64,000 bases of DNA, from positions 377,521-441,520 of the forward strand of contig JAAXKN010000001.1 of the NCBI GenBank assembly GCA_025612375.1. Reading direction: 5' to 3'. The notes below the pieces were generated by a model. The model saw only the letters and a program-made list of their open reading frames with translations, was not told the origin of the DNA and made no database searches. Positions 45,024 through 54,628 of the stretch are shown here, in pieces (within the stretch, counting starts at the first letter, position 1; every line of letters starts with the position of its first letter). A program made the position numbers and the translations under genes. The DNA is from Ignavibacteria bacterium. Lineage in GTDB: Bacteria > Bacteroidota > Ignavibacteria > Ignavibacteriales > SURF-24.

Positions 45024-47018
45024 ATGGCCAAAAAATATCAGCTTAAAAGAATCGGAAGCCAGGAAATCCTGCCTCCGCAGATCGACGAATCACGCTTTCA
45101 AATTAACTATAAAACCGAACTAAACGCCACACAATTTGAGGCGGTTTCTTCAACCGAAGGTGCTTACCTGGTTATTGCCGGGGCAGGAACGGGCAAAACA
45201 CGCACGCTGGTCTACAGGGTAGCCCGCCTGGTGGAAACAGGCGTGGACCCGAAATCTATTCTTCTGCTTACATTTACAAGAAAAGCCGCAAATGAGATGA
45301 TGAACCGCGCAACCCTGCTCCTTGATAACAGGTGCTCTAAGATTAATGGGGGGACTTTCCATTCATTTGCCAACATTACACTCAGAAAGTATGGCAAAGC
45401 CGTTGGAATTGACCCGGGCTTTACAATTCTGGACCAGGGCGACAGCGAGGACGTGGTTAACCTCATAAGAAGCCGCCTGAACCTGGCAGCTGTAAAGAAG
45501 AGGTTCCCTACCAAACAGACAATTTACAAGATATTCTCCTTCAGCGTTAATACGGGTATTCCTGTTGAGGAGATACTGGAGGCCGAATACCCCCATTTCT
45601 TTGAGTTTTGTGACGTAATTCTGGAAATACAGAAGGTTTATATGGCTTATAAACAGCAGAATAACCTCCTGGACTATGACGACCTTCTGGTATACCTAAA
45701 CCGCTTCTTAAATGAAAGAAGCCCTGCGGCCAAGTCGTTCCTTTCAGGAATTAAGTACGTCATGGTGGATGAATACCAGGATACCAACAAGATCCAGGCT
45801 GAAATTGTGCGCGGTCTTGCATATTATAACAATAACGTTATGGTCGTTGGCGACGACTCGCAGTCCATCTATTCCTTCCGTGGGGCTGATTTTAAGAACA
45901 TAATGGAGTTTCCTCACCTTTTCAATGACGTAAAAATAATTAAACTTGAGGAAAATTACCGCTCGACGCAGGAAATACTGAATTTTGCAAATTATATCAT
46001 TGAAGCCGCCGTTGAAAAGTACCCGAAGTTCCTCTTTACCCGTAAAACCGGGGGTGAGCTGCCGGCAATAATTTCGGCTGCAAATGAGAACATGCAGAGC
46101 CGGTTCGTGGTAAACCGTATACTGGATCTGAGGGAAGAAGGGGTTCCATTAAAGGAAATTGCAGTACTTTTCAGGTCCTCTTACTCCTCTTTTGACCTCG
46201 AAATTGAGCTGAATAAGGCAAATATCCCCTTTATCAAGGTGGGCGGAATGAAATTCATTGAAACCGCGCACGTGAAGGACGTTCTGGCATTCCTGAGGAT
46301 TGCCGCTAACCCGAAGGACCTTGTAAGCTGGCTGAGGGTTCTGATGCTTCATGAAGGCATCGGCCCAAAGACGGCACAGAAGATAATGGATGAGATTTCT
46401 ATCTCGCGCCTCAGTATTACTTCCAGTCCCGAGGCGGTGGTCCCTAAAAAATATAACGACAGGATACTGAACCTTTTTATTCTGCTCAATAAGATCCATA
46501 CAAAAGAAAGCTCTCCGGCTGAAAAAGCAGAACAGGTGCTGGACTACTACTACCCCCTGTTTAAGGGAAAGTACGACGACTTCAACAAAAGGAAGAAGGA
46601 TCTGGATATCCTCCTTAACATAACTGAAAACTACAAAACGCTTGACAGCCTGCTGGCCGATATGGCTCTTGATCCCCCGCGCGACAGCGTTGTGGATATC
46701 GACTCCGAAACAAAGGAAGACGAGTACGTAACACTCTCCACCATACATTCGGCCAAGGGGCTGGAGTGGCATTCGCTTTTTATTATTCACGCTATGGAGG
46801 GATTTTTCCCGAGCGGACAGTCTTTCGACAACATGGAAGCACTTGAAGAGGAAAGAAGGCTCATGTATGTGGCCTCAACAAGAGCAAGGCAGAACCTTTA
46901 TATTTCCTACCCGATGAGCATTTTTGACAGGGAAAAAGGGATGACATTCTCCAAACCTTCCAGGTTCATTGCAGGAATTAAGGAAGACCTGGCAGAAGAG
47001 TGGCTTTTGGAAGAATAA
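45024..47018 (+). CDS. UvrD/PcrA/Rep-family DNA helicase
   Basis: 664 residues from ATG 45024; a GTG two codons earlier is also possible and no clear Shine-Dalgarno decides it. Superfamily 1A motifs in order: Q-motif LNATQFEAV, Walker A VIAGAGTGKTRTL, motif Ia LTFTRKAANEM, motif II VDEYQDTNKIQ, motif III VVGDDSQSIYSFRGA, motif IV NYRSTQEIL, motif V STIHSAKGLEWHSLFI, motif VI EERRLMYVASTRARQNLYIS. An ATP-driven 3'-5' helicase used in repair or replication restart. Shorter than PcrA (about 720), lacking the C-terminal RNA-polymerase-binding tail. Confidence 0.93.
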   Translation: MAKKYQLKRIGSQEILPPQIDESRFQINYKTELNATQFEAVSSTEGAYLVIAGAGTGKTRTLVYRVARLVETGVDPKSILLLTFTRKAANEMMNRATLLLDNRCSKINGGTFHSFANITLRKYGKAVGIDPGFTILDQGDSEDVVNLIRSRLNLAAVKKRFPTKQTIYKIFSFSVNTGIPVEEILEAEYPHFFEFCDVILEIQKVYMAYKQQNNLLDYDDLLVYLNRFLNERSPAAKSFLSGIKYVMVDEYQDTNKIQAEIVRGLAYYNNNVMVVGDDSQSIYSFRGADFKNIMEFPHLFNDVKIIKLEENYRSTQEILNFANYIIEAAVEKYPKFLFTRKTGGELPAIISAANENMQSRFVVNRILDLREEGVPLKEIAVLFRSSYSSFDLEIELNKANIPFIKVGGMKFIETAHVKDVLAFLRIAANPKDLVSWLRVLMLHEGIGPKTAQKIMDEISISRLSITSSPEAVVPKKYNDRILNLFILLNKIHTKESSPAEKAEQVLDYYYPLFKGKYDDFNKRKKDLDILLNITENYKTLDSLLADMALDPPRDSVVDIDSETKEDEYVTLSTIHSAKGLEWHSLFIIHAMEGFFPSGQSFDNMEALEEERRLMYVASTRARQNLYISYPMSIFDREKGMTFSKPSRFIAGIKEDLAEEWLLEE

Positions 47019-47055
47019 TTTTTGGAAGAGTAATTTTAGAGAGACGAGTATTATT

Positions 47056-47085
47056 CAGGTACATGCCCTGAAAGGCATGTACCTG
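47056..47085. terminator. perfect 12-bp hairpin between convergent genes
   Basis: CAGGTACATGCC (47056-47067) pairs with GGCATGTACCTG (47074-47085), loop CTGAAA. It lies between the helicase stop and the leftward vWA gene stop. No T-run on either side, so it may be a rho-assisted or mRNA-stabilising end. Confidence 0.55.
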
Positions 47086-47095
47086 AAGTCAAAAG

Positions 47096-49144
47096 CTATT
47101 TTATGAGATTAATCCTGAAGGTACTTACAATTTCCTCCCCAACCTGAAGCCGTACAAAGTAGATTCCGCTTGGAAGCGTGCTCCCGTAAAGGTCACGCCC
47201 GTTAAAGTAAACTTCATTCCACCCCGGGTTCAGATTCGTTATGTCAATTAAGGCAATGAGCTGCCCCAGTACGTTGTAAATTCTTACAAACTTAACCTTA
47301 CCCCTCGAGGCGTCGCTAAGGTACAGCCTGATCTTGGTCGACGGGTTAAAAGGATTGGGATAGTTGCCTGCAATATAGGACTGAGGCATTGAAACATTCT
47401 TTTCCACTTTCACCTCTGTAGCCGGGGTCTTATAGTCGGCTATATAGGCTGTATAGCGGCAGCGGATATTATATTTCAGGCTTAGGCTTATCAAGTCCTG
47501 TTTCAGTGAAGCGGTCTCGCCGTAGATCTCAATCTGACGTTCCAGCTGGTCTATCATCTCTTTTGCCCAGAGGCTCTCGGCAAATTTATTTTTAAGCGTG
47601 TCGCCCGAGAAATCGAGGCGGAAGTTGAAGGCCGTGGTGCCTTTAGCTGAATAGCCCGCTATACCAAGCGGGGCCACTCCAGAATTCCTGTAGCGCCCGG
47701 CAAGGAAGAAGCTTGACCCGGCAAAGGTAACGGGTATCTTCATGGGAACCACCTGCGAAATATCCACCTTTCCGTATTCAAAGGCCACATCCTTAAGTAT
47801 AGGCTGGCTTATCTGGTTAAAAACTCTCAGCATTTTTTCTTCCGCGTTATCATTTGAACCTATATAGGTAACAAAGCCGTAATTTAAGGCGGCTGTCATC
47901 TCCAGGCGTGCCCTGCTGATATTGTCTCCAAAGCCTATGGGGAAAATGCCGGCCTTGTTTTTATTAAGCTTTTCCAGCTCCTGGGGGTTGAGGTTTGATC
48001 CGCTTTCGGTAAATATGAGAAGTGAGCGGTTAAATTTATAGTTAACAAAAGTCGTGTCATCAAGCTGGCTCAGGCACTGTTTTACCCCCTGCTCAAGATC
48101 GCTTCCCCAGGTGGTTGTAATGGAGTTAAGATAACTCCGGGCTCCTGTAATGTTTTCTGCTGTAGCCTGAACGGGCTGCGTCTTCCAGGCGTTTACAGAA
48201 TTGTCATATGTAACAATGTTGAAATAGTCTTTGTCTGTAAGAAGACTTAGCGATTTTGAAATGGCGCTTTTACTTGCATCAAGACTGGTTCCGTTCATAT
48301 TGCTGTTTCTTGAAAGGAGCAGGACCACGCATTTTTTAAGTATGCTGTCCTGACGCGCGCTGTTCTGCGGGCGGACGAATAAGGCAAAGTGCCCGCCAAT
48401 TGTGTCTTTTGCGCCAATGGAATAAAAATCAACGCCAAGCTTCGATATGTCGGTTTCATAAGAAAACTGAAAATCCTTATCCACGTAGAACTTCGACTTC
48501 AGAATTTCAACGTTCAGCTCATTTTCATTGGGTTTCGACGTCTTATAATCCGAAAATGAAGGGACGTCAAACTTTGTAATCGGCGTAGCTGAATTTACGT
48601 TGATACTGAATTTTGCGTAGTCCAGCGGATAAGGGACAAAGTCGCTTGTGTTTAAGGGGAATGTATAAGTGCTTTTCCCCTGGTAGTAGTCCAGAAGGCT
48701 TACATAAGTAAGGCGCACCATCTGAATTGAGTGTGCCTTAATTCCCCTAAGGGAAATTTTTATGCCGTTTCTTCCTATATAACTGTTTACCAGTGCAGCA
48801 GTGCCGCCTTCCCCTGTTCCGGGATTTGTACTCTGCTCCTGCACCTTCAGCACCGCCCTGTAGGCCTTATTATTGTACCAGTATACAAACTCCGTTGCGC
48901 GGGCATCGGCAGGAAGCGGAAAAGAATAAACGGCGTCAGTAGAGTCGTCCCATTCATTTTCAAACTCCTGAAGTACAACCGTCTCAGCTACAAGGCCGTG
49001 AATGTTTACGGTTACTTCAATCGATTTTAATCTGAGAAAATCCTTAGGGTACTGCTTGGAAACAGGCATCATAAGGCCCGTGGCATTGCAGACCGAAAAG
49101 CTTATTAGTAAGAATAAAGCTGTTAATAATTTTATTTTAAGCAC
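47096..49144 (-). CDS. VIT + degenerate vWA domain protein with T9SS sorting module
   Basis: 682 residues from GTG 49144, which has GGAGG 5 bp upstream and is followed by a signal peptide (LKIKLLTALFLLISFSV); an ATG start 45 codons earlier would run far into the previous gene. VIT-like domain at about 30-150 (VYSFPLPADARATEFVYW), then a vWA-like domain at about 270-430 in which the MIDAS D-x-S-x-S is replaced (LLLSRNSNMNG). C-terminal T9SS module starting NYPNPFNPSTKI. Secreted to the surface; third gene of a three-gene vWA cluster. Confidence 0.88.
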   Translation of the reverse strand: MLKIKLLTALFLLISFSVCNATGLMMPVSKQYPKDFLRLKSIEVTVNIHGLVAETVVLQEFENEWDDSTDAVYSFPLPADARATEFVYWYNNKAYRAVLKVQEQSTNPGTGEGGTAALVNSYIGRNGIKISLRGIKAHSIQMVRLTYVSLLDYYQGKSTYTFPLNTSDFVPYPLDYAKFSINVNSATPITKFDVPSFSDYKTSKPNENELNVEILKSKFYVDKDFQFSYETDISKLGVDFYSIGAKDTIGGHFALFVRPQNSARQDSILKKCVVLLLSRNSNMNGTSLDASKSAISKSLSLLTDKDYFNIVTYDNSVNAWKTQPVQATAENITGARSYLNSITTTWGSDLEQGVKQCLSQLDDTTFVNYKFNRSLLIFTESGSNLNPQELEKLNKNKAGIFPIGFGDNISRARLEMTAALNYGFVTYIGSNDNAEEKMLRVFNQISQPILKDVAFEYGKVDISQVVPMKIPVTFAGSSFFLAGRYRNSGVAPLGIAGYSAKGTTAFNFRLDFSGDTLKNKFAESLWAKEMIDQLERQIEIYGETASLKQDLISLSLKYNIRCRYTAYIADYKTPATEVKVEKNVSMPQSYIAGNYPNPFNPSTKIRLYLSDASRGKVKFVRIYNVLGQLIALIDITNLNPGWNEVYFNGRDLYGSTLPSGIYFVRLQVGEEIVSTFRINLIK

Positions 49145-49155
49145 CTGGCCCTCCA

Positions 49156-51498
49156 CTACTTTAAGTACAGAATTTTTGCGGTCTCCGTATAACTGGTCTC
49201 TCTGATGTCGGTAAGCGTCAGCTCCGCGAAGTAGAAGCCTGTTCCAACCATATCGCCGCGGTCGTTCCTGGCATTCCATACTACTTTTTGCATATTGTTT
49301 TCCGTAAGGTCAAATTCCTTTACCTTCTGACCGAGTACGTTAAATATTTTTATTTTCCCCTTCACATACCCCCCTTTTTTAACCTGAAAGGTAATTTCTG
49401 GGTTGAACGGGTTTGGATAGAAAGCAAGATGTTTTTCAGCCAGGCTGTTTTGTGCTGTCGTGTAGTTTACCTCGGCCTGGCCGCCGAGCCCTGCAAACCT
49501 GATCTGGAGTTTAACTGTATTACTGCCTGAAGGCGCACTGGAGCGGTAGGTAACTAAATACTTGTAATTTGTCTTCATTCGCGATATGTCGAGAAGAATA
49601 TCCCTGAAGTTGCCAGTTATGTCGTAGTAGTTCCCGCCCGTGGGGGTAGTAATTGCCTCATAGTAGGCAGACTTATAGCCCTGCGTGCCTATGGCATTTA
49701 CCACAATCCCTTTTATAAGGAGTGAATCCAGAACCGTCTCCCTTGAAAGAGGCGTATAGCTGTCTTTTTCATGGAACTGTGCGTCGGTAATCCAGACGAT
49801 GATGCGTTTGCTTTCAGGACGGAAATTGAAGGCCGAGGCATCCAAAAGAGCCTGAAGAGAGTTCTCCGGCATGTCGCCTCCTCCGTGGGCATTCTGCTGG
49901 CCTATTATCTGCTGGAAAGCCTGAACGTCCTTTGTAAATGGATACTTGTTCTCAACTTCGTCCAGGAATGTAACCAGCCCTAATTGATAGTCTACCCTGC
50001 TGGCCGAAAGGCTGTCGGCAAATTCAATAATATTGTTTTTAACAGATGCAATCTCGCCTCCCATACTCCCGGTAACGTCAAGAACAAAAACGATGTCTGC
50101 CTGTGAGGCTCCGCCTGAGGTATCTTTGCCGAAGGTGAAATTTGTAAGGCGTGTGGAATTCTCATAAAGGAAAATGTTCTCAGGCGTCAGCGTCGTAACT
50201 TTACTTCCCTTGTCTTTCCTCGTAACCTCAAATGAGATGGACATGTTCGGGAATTTAGAGCTTACAAGAGTGTCTATCTTGACTACAAGGCCGCTGTCGG
50301 AGACAGGAGTAGCAGGAAGATATACAAACCTGCGGAGTTCATCAACCATTTGAGTCCCGTCATAAAGCCCCAGGGCAATCTCTGCAATTTTGTCGTCATA
50401 AATTATGCGGGGACTTACCTCCAGCGCCTGGTAAAGAGGTATAACCGATCCATAAGAATACTCCGCTTTGGGGGAAGTAAATTCCGTTGGCATCTGGACT
50501 TTTAAGCTTCCGCTGCTTATCTGCTTTGTCCCGGTATTTTTAATTTCAAGGTACGTCTGGAGCTTTTGCGGGAACAGAAGCCCGCCATCAAGCGCAATAA
50601 ACTGCGGCATATCCCACCTTAAGAAAAAAGCCGAAGAAAAATCGGGGTTCCTTAAGGTGAGAGTCATCTCTTTACTTTTCTTTTCAGACGGTCCCAGAAC
50701 CGATTCATCCCAGAAGGATTTTATTACACAGTCGTAAAGCGTCTTTGGTGCTGAATTGTCAAATTCAGGCGAAGGCGTCTTCTCCATATCCTTCCAGTTG
50801 GCAATGATCATCCTGTCGGGATTATTACTGAAGCTTAAAGCCATGGCAAGGCCTTTTGCGCCTGACGGCTTTTCCCGGAGCATGATTTCATGTGGAAGTT
50901 CCTGTGAGGTGAGAATCTTACTTTCCTTTAAGAGTTCCTGCAGCATATAAACCGCGGCATCTCCCCCGTGGCCCAATGCGGGATCAAGCACAAAACCCAG
51001 GCCCGACTTATGTGAGGCTGAATCAAGGTTCGTTATCTCCTCATTAAGCCTGAAAGTGGAATCGGACTTCTGAAAAACCAAGGAAAATTTAACAGAAATG
51101 ACGCCCGTTTTAACTGCCGAAATTACCAGTGTATCACCCTTCATTGAAAACTGATAGTCGCCCGCAGTAAACAGGTCATCAAACCTGTACCATGCTCCGT
51201 CGAGAGAAAAGACGGGGTATGAAGTCATTGCATAAGGGTGTCCGAATGTCAGCTGGCACTGGTTATCGAGGCTGCTTTGAGATATTCCCCCGGTAGTACC
51301 CAAAGTAAAGTATCCGCCCTTAAGGAGAGTATAACTGACGAGGCTGTCCTTAAATTCCAGTCCTCCCAGTGACATTATGGAGTTGGATGTACGGCCTTTA
51401 AGCGGTTTATCAAAATCGAGGTCGTATTTTGCCTTCTCCTGTGCAAAGGTTAATAAGGGCACTAACAGTGTTAGTGCCGCAAGAATAATTTTTTTCAT
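49156..51498 (-). CDS. vWA domain protein with T9SS sorting module
   Basis: 780 residues, signal peptide (MKKIILAALTLLVPLLTFAQ), N-terminal beta-rich part (about 20-430) without a recognised domain, then a vWA domain (about 470-650) with intact MIDAS DVTGSMGG and conserved Thr/Asp region ITDAQFHEKD. C-terminal T9SS module FYPNPFNPEIT ending KILYLK. Start has GGAG 6 bp upstream and lies 18 bp after the upstream VIT/vWA gene stop. Likely a metal-dependent adhesion or complex-forming surface protein. Confidence 0.88.
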   Translation of the reverse strand: MKKIILAALTLLVPLLTFAQEKAKYDLDFDKPLKGRTSNSIMSLGGLEFKDSLVSYTLLKGGYFTLGTTGGISQSSLDNQCQLTFGHPYAMTSYPVFSLDGAWYRFDDLFTAGDYQFSMKGDTLVISAVKTGVISVKFSLVFQKSDSTFRLNEEITNLDSASHKSGLGFVLDPALGHGGDAAVYMLQELLKESKILTSQELPHEIMLREKPSGAKGLAMALSFSNNPDRMIIANWKDMEKTPSPEFDNSAPKTLYDCVIKSFWDESVLGPSEKKSKEMTLTLRNPDFSSAFFLRWDMPQFIALDGGLLFPQKLQTYLEIKNTGTKQISSGSLKVQMPTEFTSPKAEYSYGSVIPLYQALEVSPRIIYDDKIAEIALGLYDGTQMVDELRRFVYLPATPVSDSGLVVKIDTLVSSKFPNMSISFEVTRKDKGSKVTTLTPENIFLYENSTRLTNFTFGKDTSGGASQADIVFVLDVTGSMGGEIASVKNNIIEFADSLSASRVDYQLGLVTFLDEVENKYPFTKDVQAFQQIIGQQNAHGGGDMPENSLQALLDASAFNFRPESKRIIVWITDAQFHEKDSYTPLSRETVLDSLLIKGIVVNAIGTQGYKSAYYEAITTPTGGNYYDITGNFRDILLDISRMKTNYKYLVTYRSSAPSGSNTVKLQIRFAGLGGQAEVNYTTAQNSLAEKHLAFYPNPFNPEITFQVKKGGYVKGKIKIFNVLGQKVKEFDLTENNMQKVVWNARNDRGDMVGTGFYFAELTLTDIRETSYTETAKILYLK

Positions 51499-51516
51499 TT
51501 TTTCTCCGGAAAACTT

Positions 51517-53610
51517 TTATCGCATTAAAACCATTTTGCGTGTCTGCTGGAACTCCCCGGTCTGTATAGTGTAGAAATACACACCGCTGGGGACCAGGTT
51601 ATTTCCTGCATCCATACCGTTCCATGTTACGGTATATTTGCCGGGGGCCTGTTCCAAATCGATGAGCGTGCAGATAAGCTGCCCTAAAGCATTATAGATT
51701 TTTATAACAACGCGGTATGCCGCGCGCCCCATAGGCAGCGAATAAGTTATTTTGGTTTCCGGGTTGAAGGGGTTTGGATAATTCTGTTCCAAAGCAAAAT
51801 TATCCGGCTTGAGGCTGCCTTCTTTTTTAACGCCGGTTGAAGGATCGGCATAGAAAGCCGTATAAGGCGTAAGTATCTGATAGCGGAGGCTGAGTACAAC
51901 TACCTGGTCAACGAGCTCTTTTTTCTGACCCAATATTCCTATCTGGTCCATCAGGTAGTCAATTTTACTCTTAGCCCACACTCTGGGCACAAATCTGTGG
52001 CCGCCCAGGGTATCGGGAAAATCTATCTGCTGCTTGAATTCAACGTCCTTTGAGCGGATTTTTCCTTTCAGCGTAACGATGCAGTTGCCCCCGGTTTTAT
52101 AAAGGCCCACCTGCATTAGCTGGCTGCCCCAGAACAGGTCGCCTATTGTCTTTGGGTACTGGTCCCAAACCTGCAGTCCGCCAAGGTCCAGACTGATATC
52201 TGTCAACACCGGTTTGGCAATTCTCATAAAATGATCTTTAATTACGAGCGCAATACTGTCGTTGGATGTTATAAAATTGCTGTAGCCGTGGTTTTCCTCA
52301 GCCAGGCTTATAAGAAGCGAACGTTTAACCTCATCGCCCACGCCGAATGAGAATATTCTGACGCCTTTGGTGTTTTTCTCTTTTACACTGCTTAAAATTG
52401 CAGTATTTGTTGTATCGCCCCATGTGGGGTATCCGTCAGTCAGAAATACAATTGAATTCGAGGTGGAATCGCCGAAACTCTGGGCAAGGGAGCTTGCAAG
52501 GGCGCCGCTGATGTTCGTCATTCCGACGGCATAAAGCTTCAGGACATAATCTTTTGCCGCCTGAATATTTTCAGGGGTTGCCGTTACCAGGTCGGGCTTA
52601 AATTTATCCACTGTGGTCCCGAATATCACAATATTAAATTTATCGCACGCGTCCAGAAGAGCCAGGAAGTTATTAAGCGATTCTTTGATCTTCTCCAGTC
52701 GTATTCCGTAAACGCTGGAGGAAACGTCCACAGTAAAAACTATATTCTGAGGGATTAATTCATCCCCGGCAAGACTGTCCGGAGGGCTTATCCATATGGC
52801 GTAATAGCTGTCGGACCCGATTGAATCCTTCGGCGAAGGCTTAAATGTAAGCCCGTGGTATTCAATTTCTTTCCTTTGTGTCTGGAACTGAATTAAGAGA
52901 TCCTTATCGGGGACAAAATTTTCATCGCCGTAGAAGAATTGATAATGGTTATCAGCAAACTTTGTAAGTTTGGCGGCAGTTGAATTGCCGTGCGAGGGCG
53001 AGGAAAAGCTTTTATAATCGTATTTGGAACTGGCTTCCACGTTAACAGTAACCGTCTGAAGAGCTTTTGAGGAAAGCCCCAGAGTATTGAGGCGGAAATT
53101 ATACTTTACCATTCCAAAATCATACTTCAGCGGTTCAACGTACGTAATTTCAGTTCTCACCTCCGACTGCGCATTAACGGGCACAATACTGAGGCGGAAA
53201 AGGTTATTGCCCATATATTCCAGAAGTGCCGGATCGAGCCACTGCCTCAGGTGCTGGTTGTAATCATTTACAGCCTCTGCCCTTTCACGTATTTCGGCTT
53301 CAAAGCGCTGGCCGTTTACCCAGTAAACAAGCTGCGAAACTGTAGCGTTTTCAGGAAGAGGAAAGATATAAACAGTCTCAACCGAACTGTTCAGCTCATT
53401 GTAGAACGTCTGGTCAACATGTGTAACGGATATCTGCTCCTGAATGTCGACTTTTACGTCAACCTTCTTGATCCACATCTTCGAATATTCCTGGGAGCTG
53501 AAGCGCGGGCGGGCAAACAGTGCACCTACGGCATATACATCATTGCTGAGGAGGAAAGTGATAAAGAAAAGAACTGAAGCGAATGCAGCAATTCTCACAG
53601 CCGTTTTCAT
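51517..53610 (-). CDS. VIT + vWA domain protein with T9SS sorting module
   Basis: 697 residues from ATG 53610 (AAGGAG 9 bp upstream); an ATG 13 codons earlier lacks this. Signal peptide (MKTAVRIAAFASVLFFITFL), VIT domain at about 40-160 (DQTFYNELNSSVETVYIFPL, PENATVSQLVYW), vWA domain at about 280-460 with MIDAS DVSSSVYG and LTDGYPTWGD, then a T9SS module NYPNPFNPETKI. First gene of the vWA cluster. The VIT-vWA pairing resembles inter-alpha-trypsin-inhibitor heavy-chain proteins; in bacteria the function is unknown. Confidence 0.9.
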   Translation of the reverse strand: MKTAVRIAAFASVLFFITFLLSNDVYAVGALFARPRFSSQEYSKMWIKKVDVKVDIQEQISVTHVDQTFYNELNSSVETVYIFPLPENATVSQLVYWVNGQRFEAEIRERAEAVNDYNQHLRQWLDPALLEYMGNNLFRLSIVPVNAQSEVRTEITYVEPLKYDFGMVKYNFRLNTLGLSSKALQTVTVNVEASSKYDYKSFSSPSHGNSTAAKLTKFADNHYQFFYGDENFVPDKDLLIQFQTQRKEIEYHGLTFKPSPKDSIGSDSYYAIWISPPDSLAGDELIPQNIVFTVDVSSSVYGIRLEKIKESLNNFLALLDACDKFNIVIFGTTVDKFKPDLVTATPENIQAAKDYVLKLYAVGMTNISGALASSLAQSFGDSTSNSIVFLTDGYPTWGDTTNTAILSSVKEKNTKGVRIFSFGVGDEVKRSLLISLAEENHGYSNFITSNDSIALVIKDHFMRIAKPVLTDISLDLGGLQVWDQYPKTIGDLFWGSQLMQVGLYKTGGNCIVTLKGKIRSKDVEFKQQIDFPDTLGGHRFVPRVWAKSKIDYLMDQIGILGQKKELVDQVVVLSLRYQILTPYTAFYADPSTGVKKEGSLKPDNFALEQNYPNPFNPETKITYSLPMGRAAYRVVIKIYNALGQLICTLIDLEQAPGKYTVTWNGMDAGNNLVPSGVYFYTIQTGEFQQTRKMVLMR

Positions 53611-53887
53611 AATATTGACTCCTTGTATACATGGGGAAAATAAAGTCAAATTCAGAAAATAAAGGTCGCCTTAACCAACAGGCTTAGGGAATCAAAACTA
53701 CATAACAGTCGAAACCTTAAAGAAAACCGGCATCAGACTATAAGTTATCCGTTTCAGGTTATTACAAATATTCTCTGCTTAAACTTCATAGAATTTTTGG
53801 AGAAAAGCAATCTAAAAAATATGAATTGTGATAAAGGTTTTATGCATTAAAAAAACTGTTTTAGGATAAGAATAAACCGTAAAATAA

Positions 53888-53922
53888 AAAACCCCGCATT
53901 CTGAAAAAAGAAGCGGGGTTTT
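53888..53922 (-). terminator. terminator downstream of the GH9/deacetylase unit
   Basis: AAAACCCCGC (53888-53897) pairs with GCGGGGTTTT (53913-53922). It lies 17 bp beyond the deacetylase stop and is followed on the minus strand by a T-rich run. The fact that it lies after the deacetylase reading frame, not after the GH9 stop, supports one transcript covering both. Confidence 0.85.
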
Positions 53923-53938
53923 CTTTAATCTTAACCTT

Positions 53939-54628
53939 TTATTTAAAGCGCATAAAGGTATAACCTTTTCCTTCAAGTTCTGTAATCAGGCTGTCAAGCC
54001 TGTTGTAGAAAAGGTCTTTTCTACCCTCGGTTGCTGCTATGTGAGTAAGCAGAATAAAGCCGTTCAGGCCGTTTTTGTCCGACTTTTCAAAGTTCATAAT
54101 GCTCTTATAAATGTCGTCGCTTGAAACGTAGTTTTTATCCACCAGAGGCGAAGTATAGTCGGCATTGGACCTTGTGCCGGGCGTAAAATTTACAAGCTCA
54201 AGCCCCAGCTCTTTTGCCCACCGGCTTATTTCCTCGTTATACCATTCAAACGGAGGCAGAAAGTATTTTGCATCCTCCTTCTTAACACCAAACTTTTCCA
54301 TTTCGGCGTAATTAGCCCTAAGGTCCTTAACAAAGTCCTCTTGACTTATTAAGAGTGAGTCCCTTTTTTCCCAGGGAGCGTAGAGAAGATGCTTATTTGA
54401 ATGGGCCCCTAGGTAATGTCCGTCTTTTTTAAGGGCTTTTATAAACGCCGTAAATTTGCTGTTGCGGTAAAAATCCCCGGTAAAGAAGAAGGAGGCCTTA
54501 ATGTTATGTTTTTTGAGGACACTTCTAACAATCTCTCCTCCCTCTCCTTTATCGTGTGCGGTAAATACCAGGCGGATTTCACGTTTCGTTTTGTCCGTCC
54601 TGACAACACCGCCCAGGATTATTTCACT
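53939..54628 (-). pseudogene. polysaccharide deacetylase (CE4/NodB-like) domain, -1 frame continuation of the GH9 gene
   Basis: About 229 codons stay open from the A10 run (54628-54637) to a stop at 53939, in the frame one base off from GH9. There is no ATG, GTG or TTG in this frame before residue about 110 of the domain, so it cannot start on its own as a full domain. NodB-like motifs: LVFTAHDKGEGG (motif 1, Asp present), GAHSNKH (the HSxxH metal pair), FLPPFEWYN and LLTHIA. It should be translated only as a GH9 fusion, by -1 slippage on the A-run or if the true sequence has one more A. Treated as broken or frameshifted; an internal ATG at 54301 would give only the C-terminal half. Confidence 0.82.

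Noticed and set aside
46149..46790. Leftward 213-codon frame
   Set aside because: Fully antisense to the UvrD-type helicase, which has all superfamily motifs across this interval.
53939..54301. Separate short gene for the C-terminal half of the deacetylase from ATG 54301
   Set aside because: It would lack motif 1 and the HSxxH metal pair, so it would be inactive; the frame upstream clearly continues the same domain.
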